A stretch of 64,000 nucleotides of DNA, taken from the NCBI GenBank assembly GCA_947493585.1, contig CANLRI010000004.1:1-64000 (forward strand), given 5' to 3'. This document shows positions 15,777 to 24,880 of the stretch, piece by piece. The notes below the pieces were generated by a model that worked only from the letters and a program-made list of their open reading frames with translations, ran no database searches and had not been told where the DNA came from. How positions within the stretch are numbered: the stretch's first letter is position 1; every line of letters starts with the position of its first letter. This DNA comes from an uncultured Planococcus sp. (GTDB lineage: Bacteria; Bacillota; Bacilli; Bacillales_A; Planococcaceae). The position numbers were made by a program, and so were the translations under genes.

Positions 15777-18700
15777 TCAGATAGTTTCTATCATAGCTCT
15801 GACTTCAGGAAGTCGATACATTGTCATGTATTGTTTTAGTTCTGTAAAATCTTCTTTATTTAAGCCTGTCTCACTACTTGAAATCACTTTTAATAACTCT
15901 GCGTATTTCGATAAAATTTCAAAGTCAAGTGCTGTAACGAGTTCCTTATTTTTTTTCTGAATACTCTCCATATATTTTGTGATACACATAAGTAAAGACT
16001 TATACTCATTTACGTTAAAAATTTGTGGTCTATTTCGAATAGTATGATTAAGTAAATCTAAAACCTCCGTTAATAACGCTCCAAAACTATATTTCAGTAT
16101 TGCAATCAATTCCTGTTTTATAAAATTTAGATTGGTTTTCACCTCATTTTTATTCTCTAGCATTAAATAATCATAAAGTGCAGTGAATGCAGCTTTTATA
16201 TTTTTGCTATCCTGTCCAGCTAAGACTTCAAATAATTTTTTTAAATTAATTGTTGTTGGTATACCTAATCTCTCCATGAAAGGCAGCAAAAAATACGACA
16301 AGTCTTTTCTATGTTCAATAATATCATCAAATATTTCTCTTGCTCTGATTCTATCTATATCGTCTATTAGACTTATTGGTATAGCTCCCCATACCTTGTT
16401 TTTAAGAACTATAATTAATTGTTTTAAATAATCTGGGGGTCTCAATATAAAAACATTCATCTCGTCGGGATTCTTCAAGAGAGTTTCTTTCTGATCATCC
16501 CACCAAATATAAAACTTATCTAACCACTGTTTGTAAAGTTGAAAGTCTATAGGGGAATTCATTTCAAGTTGAACATATCCCGGAAAGACTCTTGATAATT
16601 CATTAAGGTAACTTGTTAAACTTGAATCACTTCCAATTGAGTTTGTATTACCTATAGGTGGTATTTCTTTCTGAATAAATTCCTCTATGGTTATATTATT
16701 AGAGTTTTCATTATTAGAAAACATATTCTGAAATATTGAATCGTAAACAAAATCACTTATTCCTAATCTGCGATTTCTTGGTAGTCTTTCTAAGATATCT
16801 TTAAACTTATTTTTTTGTTCTATTTTTAAGCTTTCGCTTATATATAGATATACCAATCTAATTAAAGCACTTTCCCTAATACTATAATCAGTAGAGTCAT
16901 TAAGCTTTTCAAGTAAGAAGTTTAGTTTTTCTTCAGAAACGTTGATTGATACTATACTGTTTCTTTGACCAATAATTACTAAGAATGGCTCGAAAAACCC
17001 GTGATAATACCACGGTAAATCTTCACTTTTTTGGCTAAGAAGATTAGTCGTTATTAATGTCTCGTAAAAATTTTTTAATTCATCATTGCTTTTAGCATAA
17101 ATTATCCTAACAATTAAATTAGATAAAACTTTAGAAATTTCATGTTGATAATTCTCTCTTAAATTCAAGTAATTCAAAATTTCAGTATCAATACTTTGTT
17201 GACTTTTTGGAGATAATTCTATATAAACTCTTGAAATTATTTCTAGAGATACTTTTTCATTTATCACAGATAAGGAATTTCTATTTATATTCTGTTTTAA
17301 AATCTTTGCTAAGAATTCGATATGTTGATCATTAATATTAAAGACGAAGGCTCTTGAAAAAATTTGCTCAATTTGTTTGTAACTAGCAAAATGGATTCTC
17401 CGCATCAAAGAATAAAAAGGATACAGAACTTCTAAATTCGTTAACGCCAAATCATATTGTTCACTATTATTAATGGTCAACCCAAGGCTTTCTTGACTTT
17501 TTGAGACTGCATAAGAATCTAATATATCAGGTTTTACAAAAGTATCAAAAGTAGTCTGTATTTTTCCAGTTCCCGGATCGAATCCCGGAACCTCTTTTGT
17601 GCCACCTTTATATATATATTTTTTTATTGATAAGACTGTTTGATTAAACTCTTCGTTAACATCACAATATTTTATATTTAACACCCTTAACCGATCATCT
17701 CCATAATCCCACTTTCGAGATATCCTTTTCAGATTATGTAAAATTACACTTTCTAGAGAAAGTAAGCGATAATCGTCTATTTTAATTACAAGTAAGCTTC
17801 TAATTGTTTGGAGATATTCCTCGAACATCTCTTTGGCCTTATCTTTTTTATCAATTCGCGAAAAAACTATTGCTTTTTTAATCCCCCACTCAATCTCGTT
17901 TGATTCAACAAACCACTTTTGCATCATATTTTCAACTTCTTGTACATCGTTAATATTAAAATGGTAAAGTACTATTTCGAAAATTACACTGTGAGCTTCT
18001 TCTTCGTTTAGATTACTGGTCTCACATTCATATTTATATTTCAGGAATTCTTCTTCATCTCCACGTAACCTAGCTTCTTTTAATAGTTTTATTTTCAAAG
18101 AGTTTAGCTTATTACTCTGTTGATCTTGCATTTCAATAACTTCTTGAATCTTTTTATAGTGAAAATCCTCAAATGGAAGAGAAAACTTTTCATAACACCA
18201 AAGTATTTCATTTATTAATACTACTGTTTCTTCAGCCCCCATATCTTTAGTCGCTAAACTTCTCAAACATCTTTCGGTATCAGCATAAATTTCTTCAGCG
18301 TATTTTCTTCTTATAGAATCGGGCATTAGAATCCAACCTGGATATTCACTTCGATTTAATTGAAGGTTCTTTATATTAATAGCTTGATAAGCATTTTTTC
18401 TATGTGGCCACTTAACTTTTTCCTTGCGAGATTCATATCTTAAATATTTGAAAATGTCGTTATACATAGCTAAATATGGATTTGCTATTTCTTTATAAAA
18501 TTCTTTGAAATCAATTAAAGTAATTCCTTTCGCCTCTAATTCTTTTCTTTTTCCTTCTTGACCATATCCAATCATATAAATTTTGGGCATATGTTCTTTT
18601 AAATTACTTGATACCCAAGAAGTCCAACTTTGAAAGTTGGGGTCATCACCAGAGAATCCAATTAGAACAAAGGTGGTTTCCATAATTGATTGTTGAACCA

Positions 18701-19295
18701 TATTAACGAAGGGACTGAATTTCTCTTTATATTGTTGGTAGTCATTTGTTGTGAAAATAAAAGGTCTGTGAGCCGGAAAACTTCCATGCAACTTTACTAT
18801 TCTTGGTTGTACAGAGCTCGGAATATCGTTTATGTCATATATAACTTGATAACTACGCTCATATACTGTTTTTTTAGCTCTTTCTAGTAATGTGTCATAA
18901 TTAGTTGTATAGACATCGGTCCACGGTAATTTCAGAAGTTTATAATGTAAATTTCCAGGCTCATAGTTATCATCGGGTATAGCTTCTTTCAACAATTCGT
19001 CTAAACTCGACCTACCATATTCCTTCACATATAACTGACCTACTTCTAAAACATCTTTTTCTTCAAGATTCGAATGATGATTTAAGTCTTTAATTAATCT
19101 ACTTTTTAAATCTCCCCATAAAGCAATTTCTTCAAAAGAAGATTCTATTTTTTGGCCGTTTAGGCTGAAGCCTGCGCCAACCATAATAGACACTCGGCTT
19201 TTGTTTTCACTTGTCCATAACCTTTCTCTAATCTTCTTTAAATGAGGATACATCTCTAATTTTTCTTCAAACCTGATTTCTATTTCTTCTTTCAA
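15777..19295 (-). CDS. SIR2-domain defence protein (DSR-like NADase)
   Basis: 1172 aa. Residues ~30-240 form a SIR2-like NAD-binding domain with VGAGFS (39-44), TTNYD (130-134), LHGS (169-172) and IGFSGDDPNF (212-221). N132 and H170 are the likely catalytic residues. The remaining ~900 residues are helical without a named domain, as in defence-associated sirtuins that sense phage proteins and kill the infected cell by depleting NAD+. The start is TTG 19295 with AGGTGG upstream. It is the cargo of the surrounding transposon, and a resolvase gene begins the same leftward series 15 bases upstream. It is not closely placeable as DSR1, DSR2 or another subtype without alignment. Codon use is AT-richer than the copper genes to the left, consistent with transfer. 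Confidence 0.85.
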   Translation of the reverse strand: MKEEIEIRFEEKLEMYPHLKKIRERLWTSENKSRVSIMVGAGFSLNGQKIESSFEEIALWGDLKSRLIKDLNHHSNLEEKDVLEVGQLYVKEYGRSSLDELLKEAIPDDNYEPGNLHYKLLKLPWTDVYTTNYDTLLERAKKTVYERSYQVIYDINDIPSSVQPRIVKLHGSFPAHRPFIFTTNDYQQYKEKFSPFVNMVQQSIMETTFVLIGFSGDDPNFQSWTSWVSSNLKEHMPKIYMIGYGQEGKRKELEAKGITLIDFKEFYKEIANPYLAMYNDIFKYLRYESRKEKVKWPHRKNAYQAINIKNLQLNRSEYPGWILMPDSIRRKYAEEIYADTERCLRSLATKDMGAEETVVLINEILWCYEKFSLPFEDFHYKKIQEVIEMQDQQSNKLNSLKIKLLKEARLRGDEEEFLKYKYECETSNLNEEEAHSVIFEIVLYHFNINDVQEVENMMQKWFVESNEIEWGIKKAIVFSRIDKKDKAKEMFEEYLQTIRSLLVIKIDDYRLLSLESVILHNLKRISRKWDYGDDRLRVLNIKYCDVNEEFNQTVLSIKKYIYKGGTKEVPGFDPGTGKIQTTFDTFVKPDILDSYAVSKSQESLGLTINNSEQYDLALTNLEVLYPFYSLMRRIHFASYKQIEQIFSRAFVFNINDQHIEFLAKILKQNINRNSLSVINEKVSLEIISRVYIELSPKSQQSIDTEILNYLNLRENYQHEISKVLSNLIVRIIYAKSNDELKNFYETLITTNLLSQKSEDLPWYYHGFFEPFLVIIGQRNSIVSINVSEEKLNFLLEKLNDSTDYSIRESALIRLVYLYISESLKIEQKNKFKDILERLPRNRRLGISDFVYDSIFQNMFSNNENSNNITIEEFIQKEIPPIGNTNSIGSDSSLTSYLNELSRVFPGYVQLEMNSPIDFQLYKQWLDKFYIWWDDQKETLLKNPDEMNVFILRPPDYLKQLIIVLKNKVWGAIPISLIDDIDRIRAREIFDDIIEHRKDLSYFLLPFMERLGIPTTINLKKLFEVLAGQDSKNIKAAFTALYDYLMLENKNEVKTNLNFIKQELIAILKYSFGALLTEVLDLLNHTIRNRPQIFNVNEYKSLLMCITKYMESIQKKNKELVTALDFEILSKYAELLKVISSSETGLNKEDFTELKQYMTMYRLPEVRAMIETI

Positions 19296-19310
19296 TTTTC
19301 CACCTACTTC

Positions 19311-19859
19311 CTAAAATTTTTTTAAAGCTCTGTACAATGTAGCTGGTGAAATACCTGTAGCTTCTTTAATTTCTTTAACACTCATGCGCTTAGAGTAATA
19401 GAGTGCAATCGCTTGATTTAATTTATGTTGGTTTACTTTCGGTCTTCCTCCCTTTCTACCTCTTGCACGTGCTGCTTTCAATCCAGCCATCGTTCTTTCT
19501 CTAATGATATCTCTTTCAAATTCAGCTAAAACTGATAACATACCAAACATTGCTTTTCCCGCAGCAGTTCCGGTATCGATATTATCTTGGATACTGACAA
19601 ACTCGACACCCTTTTCTCGAAGCAGTTCTGCAATTTCAATCAATCGTTTTGTAGATCTGGCTAATCGGTCTAATTTATAAACAACGAATTTATCTCCGGC
19701 TCGTGACATCTTGATTGCTTGTAACAATTCAGGCCGATCATCTTTTGCTCCTGATAGTTTCTCCTGGAAAATTTCCTCGCAGCCAAATTCTTTTAGTGCA
19801 TCCAATTGTAAATTCAAAGATTGATCAATCGTACTGACTCGGGCATATCCAATAATCAT
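19311..19859 (-). CDS. Serine recombinase (resolvase/invertase)
   Basis: 182 aa from ATG 19859. GYARVST with nucleophile Ser9 opens the catalytic domain. KLDRLARS, FVSIQDNIDT and MFGMLSVLAEFERDIIRERT are family motifs, and the C-terminal HTH (MSVKEIKEATGISPATLYRAL) binds DNA. It would resolve transposition cointegrates. It lies 15 bases upstream of the SIR2 gene. It is the second resolvase of this transposon and differs clearly in sequence from the one at 22331, so it may have arrived with the cargo. Confidence 0.92.
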   Translation of the reverse strand: MIIGYARVSTIDQSLNLQLDALKEFGCEEIFQEKLSGAKDDRPELLQAIKMSRAGDKFVVYKLDRLARSTKRLIEIAELLREKGVEFVSIQDNIDTGTAAGKAMFGMLSVLAEFERDIIRERTMAGLKAARARGRKGGRPKVNQHKLNQAIALYYSKRMSVKEIKEATGISPATLYRALKKF

Positions 19860-19899
19860 AAAATCCCTCATTCCACCTCTATTATCAGATTAATTATAT

Positions 19900-20022
19900 C
19901 AAATACATTCGTTTGAGAGTTATAGTTTTTGATATGAGTTTTGATATAAAAATTTCATAAAAAAGAAGAAGGTGTTACTTCTACTGATATTTTGCGCTTT
20001 ACTTAAGCGTTATTTTGAATAA
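19900..20022. other. Candidate res region between resolvase and ATPase genes
   Basis: A short AT-rich non-coding stretch upstream of the 19311-19859 resolvase. It contains two tandem TTTTTGATAT/TTTTGATATAA elements. Resolvase genes usually have their recombination site here, but subsites cannot be defined by eye. Confidence 0.35.
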
Positions 20023-20059
20023 AAAAGCTATCTCCCTCTGTGCTAGGGAGATAGCTTTT
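20023..20059 (-). terminator. Terminator of the transposition operon
   Basis: Arms AAAAGCTATCTCCC and GGGAGATAGCTTTT around CTCTGTGCTA, just beyond the ATPase stop. On the minus strand a T-run follows. Confidence 0.85.
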
Positions 20060-20063
20060 CTGG

Positions 20064-20876
20064 TTACTTAATACCGATAACTAGACTGTCACGTGCAGCT
20101 TCGACAACTTGCGTTGTAATAGAAGTGAGTTGATTAATTTCAAGGATTCTTTCAATTTGAGAAAACAAGCGTTGAATGAGCCGGAAATTCCCATTTGTAA
20201 TTTTTATTATGCTGGCTAAAGCTTCGTAATCTGAAAAATCCTCTAATTTGATGGATAAGCCAAGTTCTTCCCATTTATAAGCTAATAGATGATGTGTTTC
20301 ATCTTTACTTAATCGATCAAATTCATGAGCAAAGCCAATTCTCGAATATAGTTGAGGATAACGTGACAACTTTTTTTCGATACCTGGCATGCCGATAAAT
20401 ATCATCGCTATTTTGTTTTGATCGTAAATATCCCGAAGTTGTTCTAAACTTTGCAGTTTTAATCGATCAATTTCATCCACTATAAGCAGATTAATATCCT
20501 CAAAAGATTTAGTTGTATATTGTTCCTCTTCTCCGGTCACAGTAAAACGATAGATGGTTTTCACCATATTTAATTTGCTATCCATTAAATCAATGGCATT
20601 TGTCATTTTAGAGGCACTGACTGCAGGTGCAGTATAAAAGAGAGTATGACAATCGAAAATTTTTTCATCTGCATGAACTCCGATTGACTTGCTGTGCCGA
20701 TAGCTGATTTGCTTCTCTAAGTAATCCCAATTTGCATAATAGCGAGAGGAAAGGGTCTTTCCTACACCTGGTAAACCGTAACAGACGCCCATATATTGAT
20801 ATTTGACGCAGGCATCGCAGAATTCCGCAAAGCGCTTATATTCCTTCGTTTCAATAAAAGCCGATGTATTATTCAT
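20064..20876 (-). CDS. Transposition ATPase (TniB/TnsC-like, Tn552 p271 type)
   Basis: 270 aa AAA+ ATPase with Walker A GLPGVGKT (34-41), Walker B LLIVDEID and the sensor region IAMIFIGMPGIEKK. This family (MuB, TniB, TnsC, Tn552 p271) selects target DNA and activates the DDE transposase. The length matches Tn552 p271. The start overlaps the transposase stop by 8 bases, so they are translationally coupled. Confidence 0.9.
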   Translation of the reverse strand: MNNTSAFIETKEYKRFAEFCDACVKYQYMGVCYGLPGVGKTLSSRYYANWDYLEKQISYRHSKSIGVHADEKIFDCHTLFYTAPAVSASKMTNAIDLMDSKLNMVKTIYRFTVTGEEEQYTTKSFEDINLLIVDEIDRLKLQSLEQLRDIYDQNKIAMIFIGMPGIEKKLSRYPQLYSRIGFAHEFDRLSKDETHHLLAYKWEELGLSIKLEDFSDYEALASIIKITNGNFRLIQRLFSQIERILEINQLTSITTQVVEAARDSLVIGIK

Positions 20877-22311
20877 TGAAATACCTCTTCAAGTTTGACT
20901 TGAGTGGGACAGGTTTTTCTTCATCTTCTACAGTTTGTTTAGACTGAACAATTTCTTCAATAACAGTGGTCTCCGGCTTGAGCTGCCCTTTTAACATACG
21001 TCTCCGCTGATTTCGAGCGGACACAATTTCCTTGAGATTGACTGTATATCCGGCAATTTCCGGACAGATGGCTGTACATAAATAGCGATCCTCATAAAAG
21101 ACTCGAATTTCAGCAAGGTCACGTGGATCGTAACGAATCACAACGGATTCACCGACATAAGCAGCAAGATTAGGATTGATGAAGCGCAAGGCTTGAAAGT
21201 GAATTCCATCTGAGTGGACTTTTCTCGCTTTGGCAACATGGAGTAGAAGTAAATCAAGGCTTTCTAAGCTCTGAGGCATATTCGGCAAAAATCCATCAGC
21301 ATTCCACGCAAGAATGGGTGCTTTTTTCGTTGTACTGTGGATACGCTGATGATAAGTGTAAACAATAAACTCGCCAACTTTTTCTTCAAGCTCATTTAAC
21401 GTCAGAAGTTTAGCTTGAATCCCATTCCCCAAATAACCTGGTAAATCTTGCAACAATAACTGGTTGATGCTTAAAAAGAATCGTTCGATTTTTCCTCGCC
21501 CTCTTGGTTTTCCAATGGTTGAGAACACAAGGTTAATTTTTAAATCAATTGCTACTTGTTCCAAGTGATTCGATGTAAAGTCACTTCCATGATCCGTATA
21601 GAATTGTTCGGGAATCCCACAGATGGACCAATCTTTGTTTCGTTTACGCCAGATTGCCTGATGCAATGTAAGAGCCGTTTGAATAGCTGAAGGGGCTTGG
21701 AAAGTCACATAGTAACCAGCTACAGCACGACTAAACTCGTCTAAAATAACGGTTAACCAAGGTCGCTCTGGCTTTCCTTTTTCATTTGATACCAGAATAT
21801 CGAGAAGTGTATGGTCGGCTTGCCAAATTTCATTAGGATAGCTGGCTTCTCTGCGATGGATTAAATCAAACTGGTTTTCATATGCTTTTTGACCACTATG
21901 AGCCAATACTTTCAAACTTTCTGGGAGCGACTTTGAGATCTTATCCACTTGATAATAACTTGGTTGTTGCCAGTCTTTTTCCTGACATTGCACACAGATC
22001 ATTCGATGAATGGAGGTTAGTGAATTTCTTCTGTACTTCAAAATCAATCGTTCAATCGCCGATACAATTTCGGGACTGAGCTGCACAGAACCCGAATCGC
22101 TTCTTGTTTTTCGGATTAAACCTTTCAGCCCAAATTGATCGTAACCTTGAATCCAATAATGCAAAGTCCTTTTGGCAATGCCTGTTTCTTCTGCAATGCT
22201 CGTCAGGGATTTCTCGGATTGAAGATAGGGGGCAATGATTTGATACTTGGCCATGGCTGTTTGTCGTTGTTCTTCTGAAGAGCCAGTTAAAGGAGGTGGT
22301 ATGTTCTGCAT
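20869..22311 (-). CDS. DDE transposase (Tn552 p480/TniA type)
   Basis: 480 aa from ATG 22311, with GGAAAGG upstream. The N-terminal HTH region (SIAEETGIAKRTLHYWIQGY) binds the end repeats. The rve catalytic core has D166 (WQADHT), D240 (YTDHGSDF) and E276 (RGKIERFF). A Mu-type C-terminal beta-barrel follows (YDPRDLAEIRVFYEDRYLCTA). The length is the same as p480 of Tn552. It acts with the ATPase encoded downstream and joins element ends to target DNA. Confidence 0.92.
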   Translation of the reverse strand: MQNIPPPLTGSSEEQRQTAMAKYQIIAPYLQSEKSLTSIAEETGIAKRTLHYWIQGYDQFGLKGLIRKTRSDSGSVQLSPEIVSAIERLILKYRRNSLTSIHRMICVQCQEKDWQQPSYYQVDKISKSLPESLKVLAHSGQKAYENQFDLIHRREASYPNEIWQADHTLLDILVSNEKGKPERPWLTVILDEFSRAVAGYYVTFQAPSAIQTALTLHQAIWRKRNKDWSICGIPEQFYTDHGSDFTSNHLEQVAIDLKINLVFSTIGKPRGRGKIERFFLSINQLLLQDLPGYLGNGIQAKLLTLNELEEKVGEFIVYTYHQRIHSTTKKAPILAWNADGFLPNMPQSLESLDLLLLHVAKARKVHSDGIHFQALRFINPNLAAYVGESVVIRYDPRDLAEIRVFYEDRYLCTAICPEIAGYTVNLKEIVSARNQRRRMLKGQLKPETTVIEEIVQSKQTVEDEEKPVPLKSNLKRYFNE

Positions 22312-22330
22312 AAGCAGCAACCTTTCCGAT

Positions 22331-22885
22331 TTACTGTTTTTCTAAGTAACGATAAATGGTGGTTCGGGAAACGTTCCATTTTTCAGCCACATCTTTGATT
22401 GGTGTTCCATTGTTAATCAAAGACCGCATCATTTCAATATCTTTGGTTCCAAACTTCTCCGGTCGTCCACCAAGACGCCCTCTTGCTCTGGCAGCTGTCC
22501 GTCCGGCAGCCGAACGTTCCTCAATCAAGTTCCGTTCGAATTCCGCAAATGCAGCGAACAAGTGGAACATCAATTGTCCCGTTGCATTGCGTTTATCCAT
22601 CGTTAAATTTTCCTGTAAACTATGGAAGGCAACCCCCCGTTCATTTAATGCATTTACAAGTTGAATCAAATCCTGCATGTTTCTTCCCAAGCGATCCAAT
22701 CGCCAAACGACAATCGTATCTCCTTCACGTGCATAGTGAATCGCTTCTTCTAAACCCGGACGCTGTTTTTTTGTTCCACTCATTTTGTCGTGAAATGTTT
22801 TATCGCAGCCGTAAGCTGTTAGCGCATCCATCTGTAAATCCAAATTTTGTAATCCTGTTGAAACTCGTGCATATCCAATTAACAT
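22331..22885 (-). CDS. Serine resolvase (Tn552 BinL-like)
   Basis: 184 aa. GYARVST with Ser9, WRLDRLGRNMQDL, FHSLQENLTMDKRNATGQLMFH and a C-terminal HTH (TPIKDVAEKWNVSRTTIYRYL). It lies 19 bases upstream of the transposase, as the first gene of the leftward transposition operon. It would resolve cointegrates at a res site expected in the non-coding DNA to its right. Confidence 0.92.
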   Translation of the reverse strand: MLIGYARVSTGLQNLDLQMDALTAYGCDKTFHDKMSGTKKQRPGLEEAIHYAREGDTIVVWRLDRLGRNMQDLIQLVNALNERGVAFHSLQENLTMDKRNATGQLMFHLFAAFAEFERNLIEERSAAGRTAARARGRLGGRPEKFGTKDIEMMRSLINNGTPIKDVAEKWNVSRTTIYRYLEKQ

Positions 22886-23394
22886 CCAATCACTCTTTCA
22901 TCTTTTCTATGAATTGATTGTACCATAAGATAAAAAACGAATGGTTAGTGAACATAGAATAATGTACAGGGTTTTATTACACGGAATGCATATAAAAAGA
23001 TCCTTTTCAAATCGGCCAGTGCCGTGTCCAGAAAAGGACGAGTTTTGGAACAGAGAAATCCCCGTGAATTTTCAAAGTTAAATAAATCTCTATGACCAGA
23101 CCTCTTCTATAAATGAAGAAATCATCATAAGAGCCATCGTGGTCTGTTCTATGAAAAGTACTATGACATTTTTGATGCTGTTTCTTTTATAATATACTGT
23201 TCGTAAGAGCGTATGAACAAAAGTGATCGTTTGTAAAGTGTGTGATCACATTTACTGACGCTTTTCTTTCACTAAGATTAGAAAGATTTTCAATGTAAAA
23301 AGATTTAAAAATGATTTAAGTAAAAATAATTGGAAATTAGGAGTCAAAATAGCTCTGGGTTCCGTCTAATGTATGAAAGGAGTTGAATTGAAGA
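22886..23394. other. Non-coding right end of the transposon and promoter region of the sigma gene
   Basis: 509 bases without a gene. The left part, next to the resolvase, is where a res site would lie (AACGAATGGTTAGTGAACAT and nearby AT-rich blocks). The right terminal repeat is at 23194-23268. The last 120 bases are outside the transposon and carry the promoter and ribosome binding site (AAAGGAG) of the sigma factor gene. Confidence 0.55.
23194..23268. repeat. Transposon right terminal inverted repeat
   Basis: Read inward on the minus strand it begins GAAAAGCGTCAGTAAATGTG, then CACACTTTACAAACG and CTCTTACGAACAG. It aligns with the left end at 15573-15648 with about one mismatch in four to five bases. 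Confidence 0.65.
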
Positions 23395-23961
23395 ATGGAT
23401 GAGCAAAAGCTTTCACACATAGAAGAAACAGAAAATTTTTCAGCTAGTGATGCAGAGATAATTCTAAACCAGCTATTTCGAGAATACGCAACCGATCTTA
23501 AGAAAGTTGCCTACCTATACATAAACGACCATTCTGAATGCGAAGACATAATCCAAGAGGTTTATATCAGTTGCTTTCAAAATCTGTCTAAATTTAGAAG
23601 TGAGTCGAATTATAAAACATGGTTAACTCGAATTACCATCAACAAATGCAAAGACCATCAACGGCTTTGGCGTATAAAGAATATTATTTATAAGCCCATA
23701 AATAATTTAATAAAAAAAGAAATTTCAGCAGAAGATCAATATTTCTACCGCCAACACTCTAAAGTAATATTAGAACAAGTTTCCTTACTTCCCATTAAGT
23801 TCAAAGAAGTCTTGATATTATACTACTTCCAGGAGATGACAATGCAGGAAGTGAGTGAAATTCTTGAAATTAACCACAACACGGTTAAGTCTCGGTTGTT
23901 ACGAGGAAAAAACGCACTTTTGAAGAATCTGGAGAGGAGGAATATAAATGGATCACTTTAA
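23395..23961 (+). CDS. ECF-type RNA polymerase sigma factor
   Basis: 188 aa. Region 2 (YATDLKKVAYLYINDHSECEDIIQEVYISCFQNLSKFR) binds core polymerase and the -10. Region 4 (LPIKFKEVLILYYFQEMTMQEVSEILEINHNTVKSRLLRGK) reads the -35. ATG 23395 lies downstream of AAAGGAGTTGAATTGAAG. The next gene overlaps it by 14 bases and encodes a membrane protein of anti-sigma type. The amj-like flippase gene lies next to it on the other strand. In Bacillus, ECF sigma-M controls amj, so control of that gene by this factor is plausible but inferred. Confidence 0.92.
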   Translation: MDEQKLSHIEETENFSASDAEIILNQLFREYATDLKKVAYLYINDHSECEDIIQEVYISCFQNLSKFRSESNYKTWLTRITINKCKDHQRLWRIKNIIYKPINNLIKKEISAEDQYFYRQHSKVILEQVSLLPIKFKEVLILYYFQEMTMQEVSEILEINHNTVKSRLLRGKNALLKNLERRNINGSL

Positions 23962-24676
23962 GGTTGAAGTAAAAAAAGAAGTGAATGAATTTCTAAATAA
24001 GAATATCCGTTCTACACATAAAGAATGGGAACAGATACAAAGTAAAATACATCAGAAAAAAAAGAAAACAATGAAATTCACTCCTGTCTATTGGATGGTA
24101 TTAGTGGCAGCGGCAAGTTTATTTTTCGTTCTAAGTGTTACTTCTATAGGCGATTTAAATGAGGGGACATCCATGGACAACTTCTCAATACCAGGATTGT
24201 TTAGTAATGAAAATCAGGATAAAGAGTTATACGAAGGAAAAGCGTTATCTATAGGAGTATTGGGGAATATTCCTGAAGCCAACGAAAATCAAATTAGCTT
24301 TCAAGAAATTGAATTTGAACAATTTACCATAAAAGAAATAAGAAAGTTTGACGCGGTTCTCATAATGAGCGAAAGTTTATCGACTGCTGCAGAAAAACAG
24401 TATACAAAAGTTTTTACAGATTCAAATATTCCTTTCTTCTTCCTTAATTCAAATAAAGGAGCTTATCCATTTATCGATGAAAACCTTGAATATGAAGAAG
24501 CTCGAGAAATCCCTTATCATGACTACTATGCTACAGGGTATCTCGCAACTGTTGATGGTGAAGAAATGACGTGGACTTACGAGGGAAATAAAGAAAAAAA
24601 TGCTTTATCAAATATATTTAAAACTATAGAGAGCGTTTCATCAAAAATATTTAGGTCAGAAACAATGCATAAATAA
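23948..24676 (+). CDS. Probable anti-sigma factor, single-pass membrane protein
   Basis: 242 aa. A ~45-residue charged N-terminal cytoplasmic part, one membrane helix (residues ~52-70, VYWMVLVAAASLFFVLSV) and a ~165-aa extracytoplasmic domain. Overlap with the sigma gene by 14 bases, and its own GGAGGAATATAA ribosome binding site inside that gene, indicate co-translation. Similar membrane proteins next to ECF factors sequester them until an envelope signal arrives. The extracellular domain is not recognised. Confidence 0.75.
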   Translation: MDHFKVEVKKEVNEFLNKNIRSTHKEWEQIQSKIHQKKKKTMKFTPVYWMVLVAAASLFFVLSVTSIGDLNEGTSMDNFSIPGLFSNENQDKELYEGKALSIGVLGNIPEANENQISFQEIEFEQFTIKEIRKFDAVLIMSESLSTAAEKQYTKVFTDSNIPFFFLNSNKGAYPFIDENLEYEEAREIPYHDYYATGYLATVDGEEMTWTYEGNKEKNALSNIFKTIESVSSKIFRSETMHK

Positions 24677-24795
24677 TCGTTACTTACTTTAAAGTTGCTC
24701 ACTTTGCTGTACAAATAATTGAGTAAAGAAAATGATAGCACTACAAATTTCAGGATACAGAGTTATCTAGCACTGAGTTATAGAACAAACAAAGA

Positions 24796-24829
24796 AAGAC
24801 TGGATGCATATAATATTGCATACAGTCTT
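24796..24829. terminator. Terminator between anti-sigma and amj genes (convergent)
   Basis: Arms AAGACTG.ATGCA and TGCAT.CAGTCTT with T-runs on both sides. It can serve both the rightward sigma operon and the leftward flippase gene. Confidence 0.75.
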
Positions 24830-24880
24830 TTTATATTTATGAAGACATTCTTGTTTTGAATGATTCCTATATTTAGTGAA

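Larger units (their letters stand above)
15573..23268. mobile_element. Tn552-like transposon carrying a SIR2 defence gene
   Basis: The ends are inverted repeats: 15573-15648 read inward aligns over about 75 bases with the reverse complement of ~23194-23268, sharing GCGT..GTAAA.GTG, ACACTTTAC.AACG and TTACGAAC blocks. Inside are a 480-aa Mu/Tn552-type DDE transposase, its 270-aa ATPase and two serine resolvases, matching the p480/p271/resolvase layout of Tn552. The cargo is one large SIR2-domain gene instead of the beta-lactamase genes of Tn552. The exact termini and target duplication could not be fixed by eye. The element is about 7.7 kb. Confidence 0.75.
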
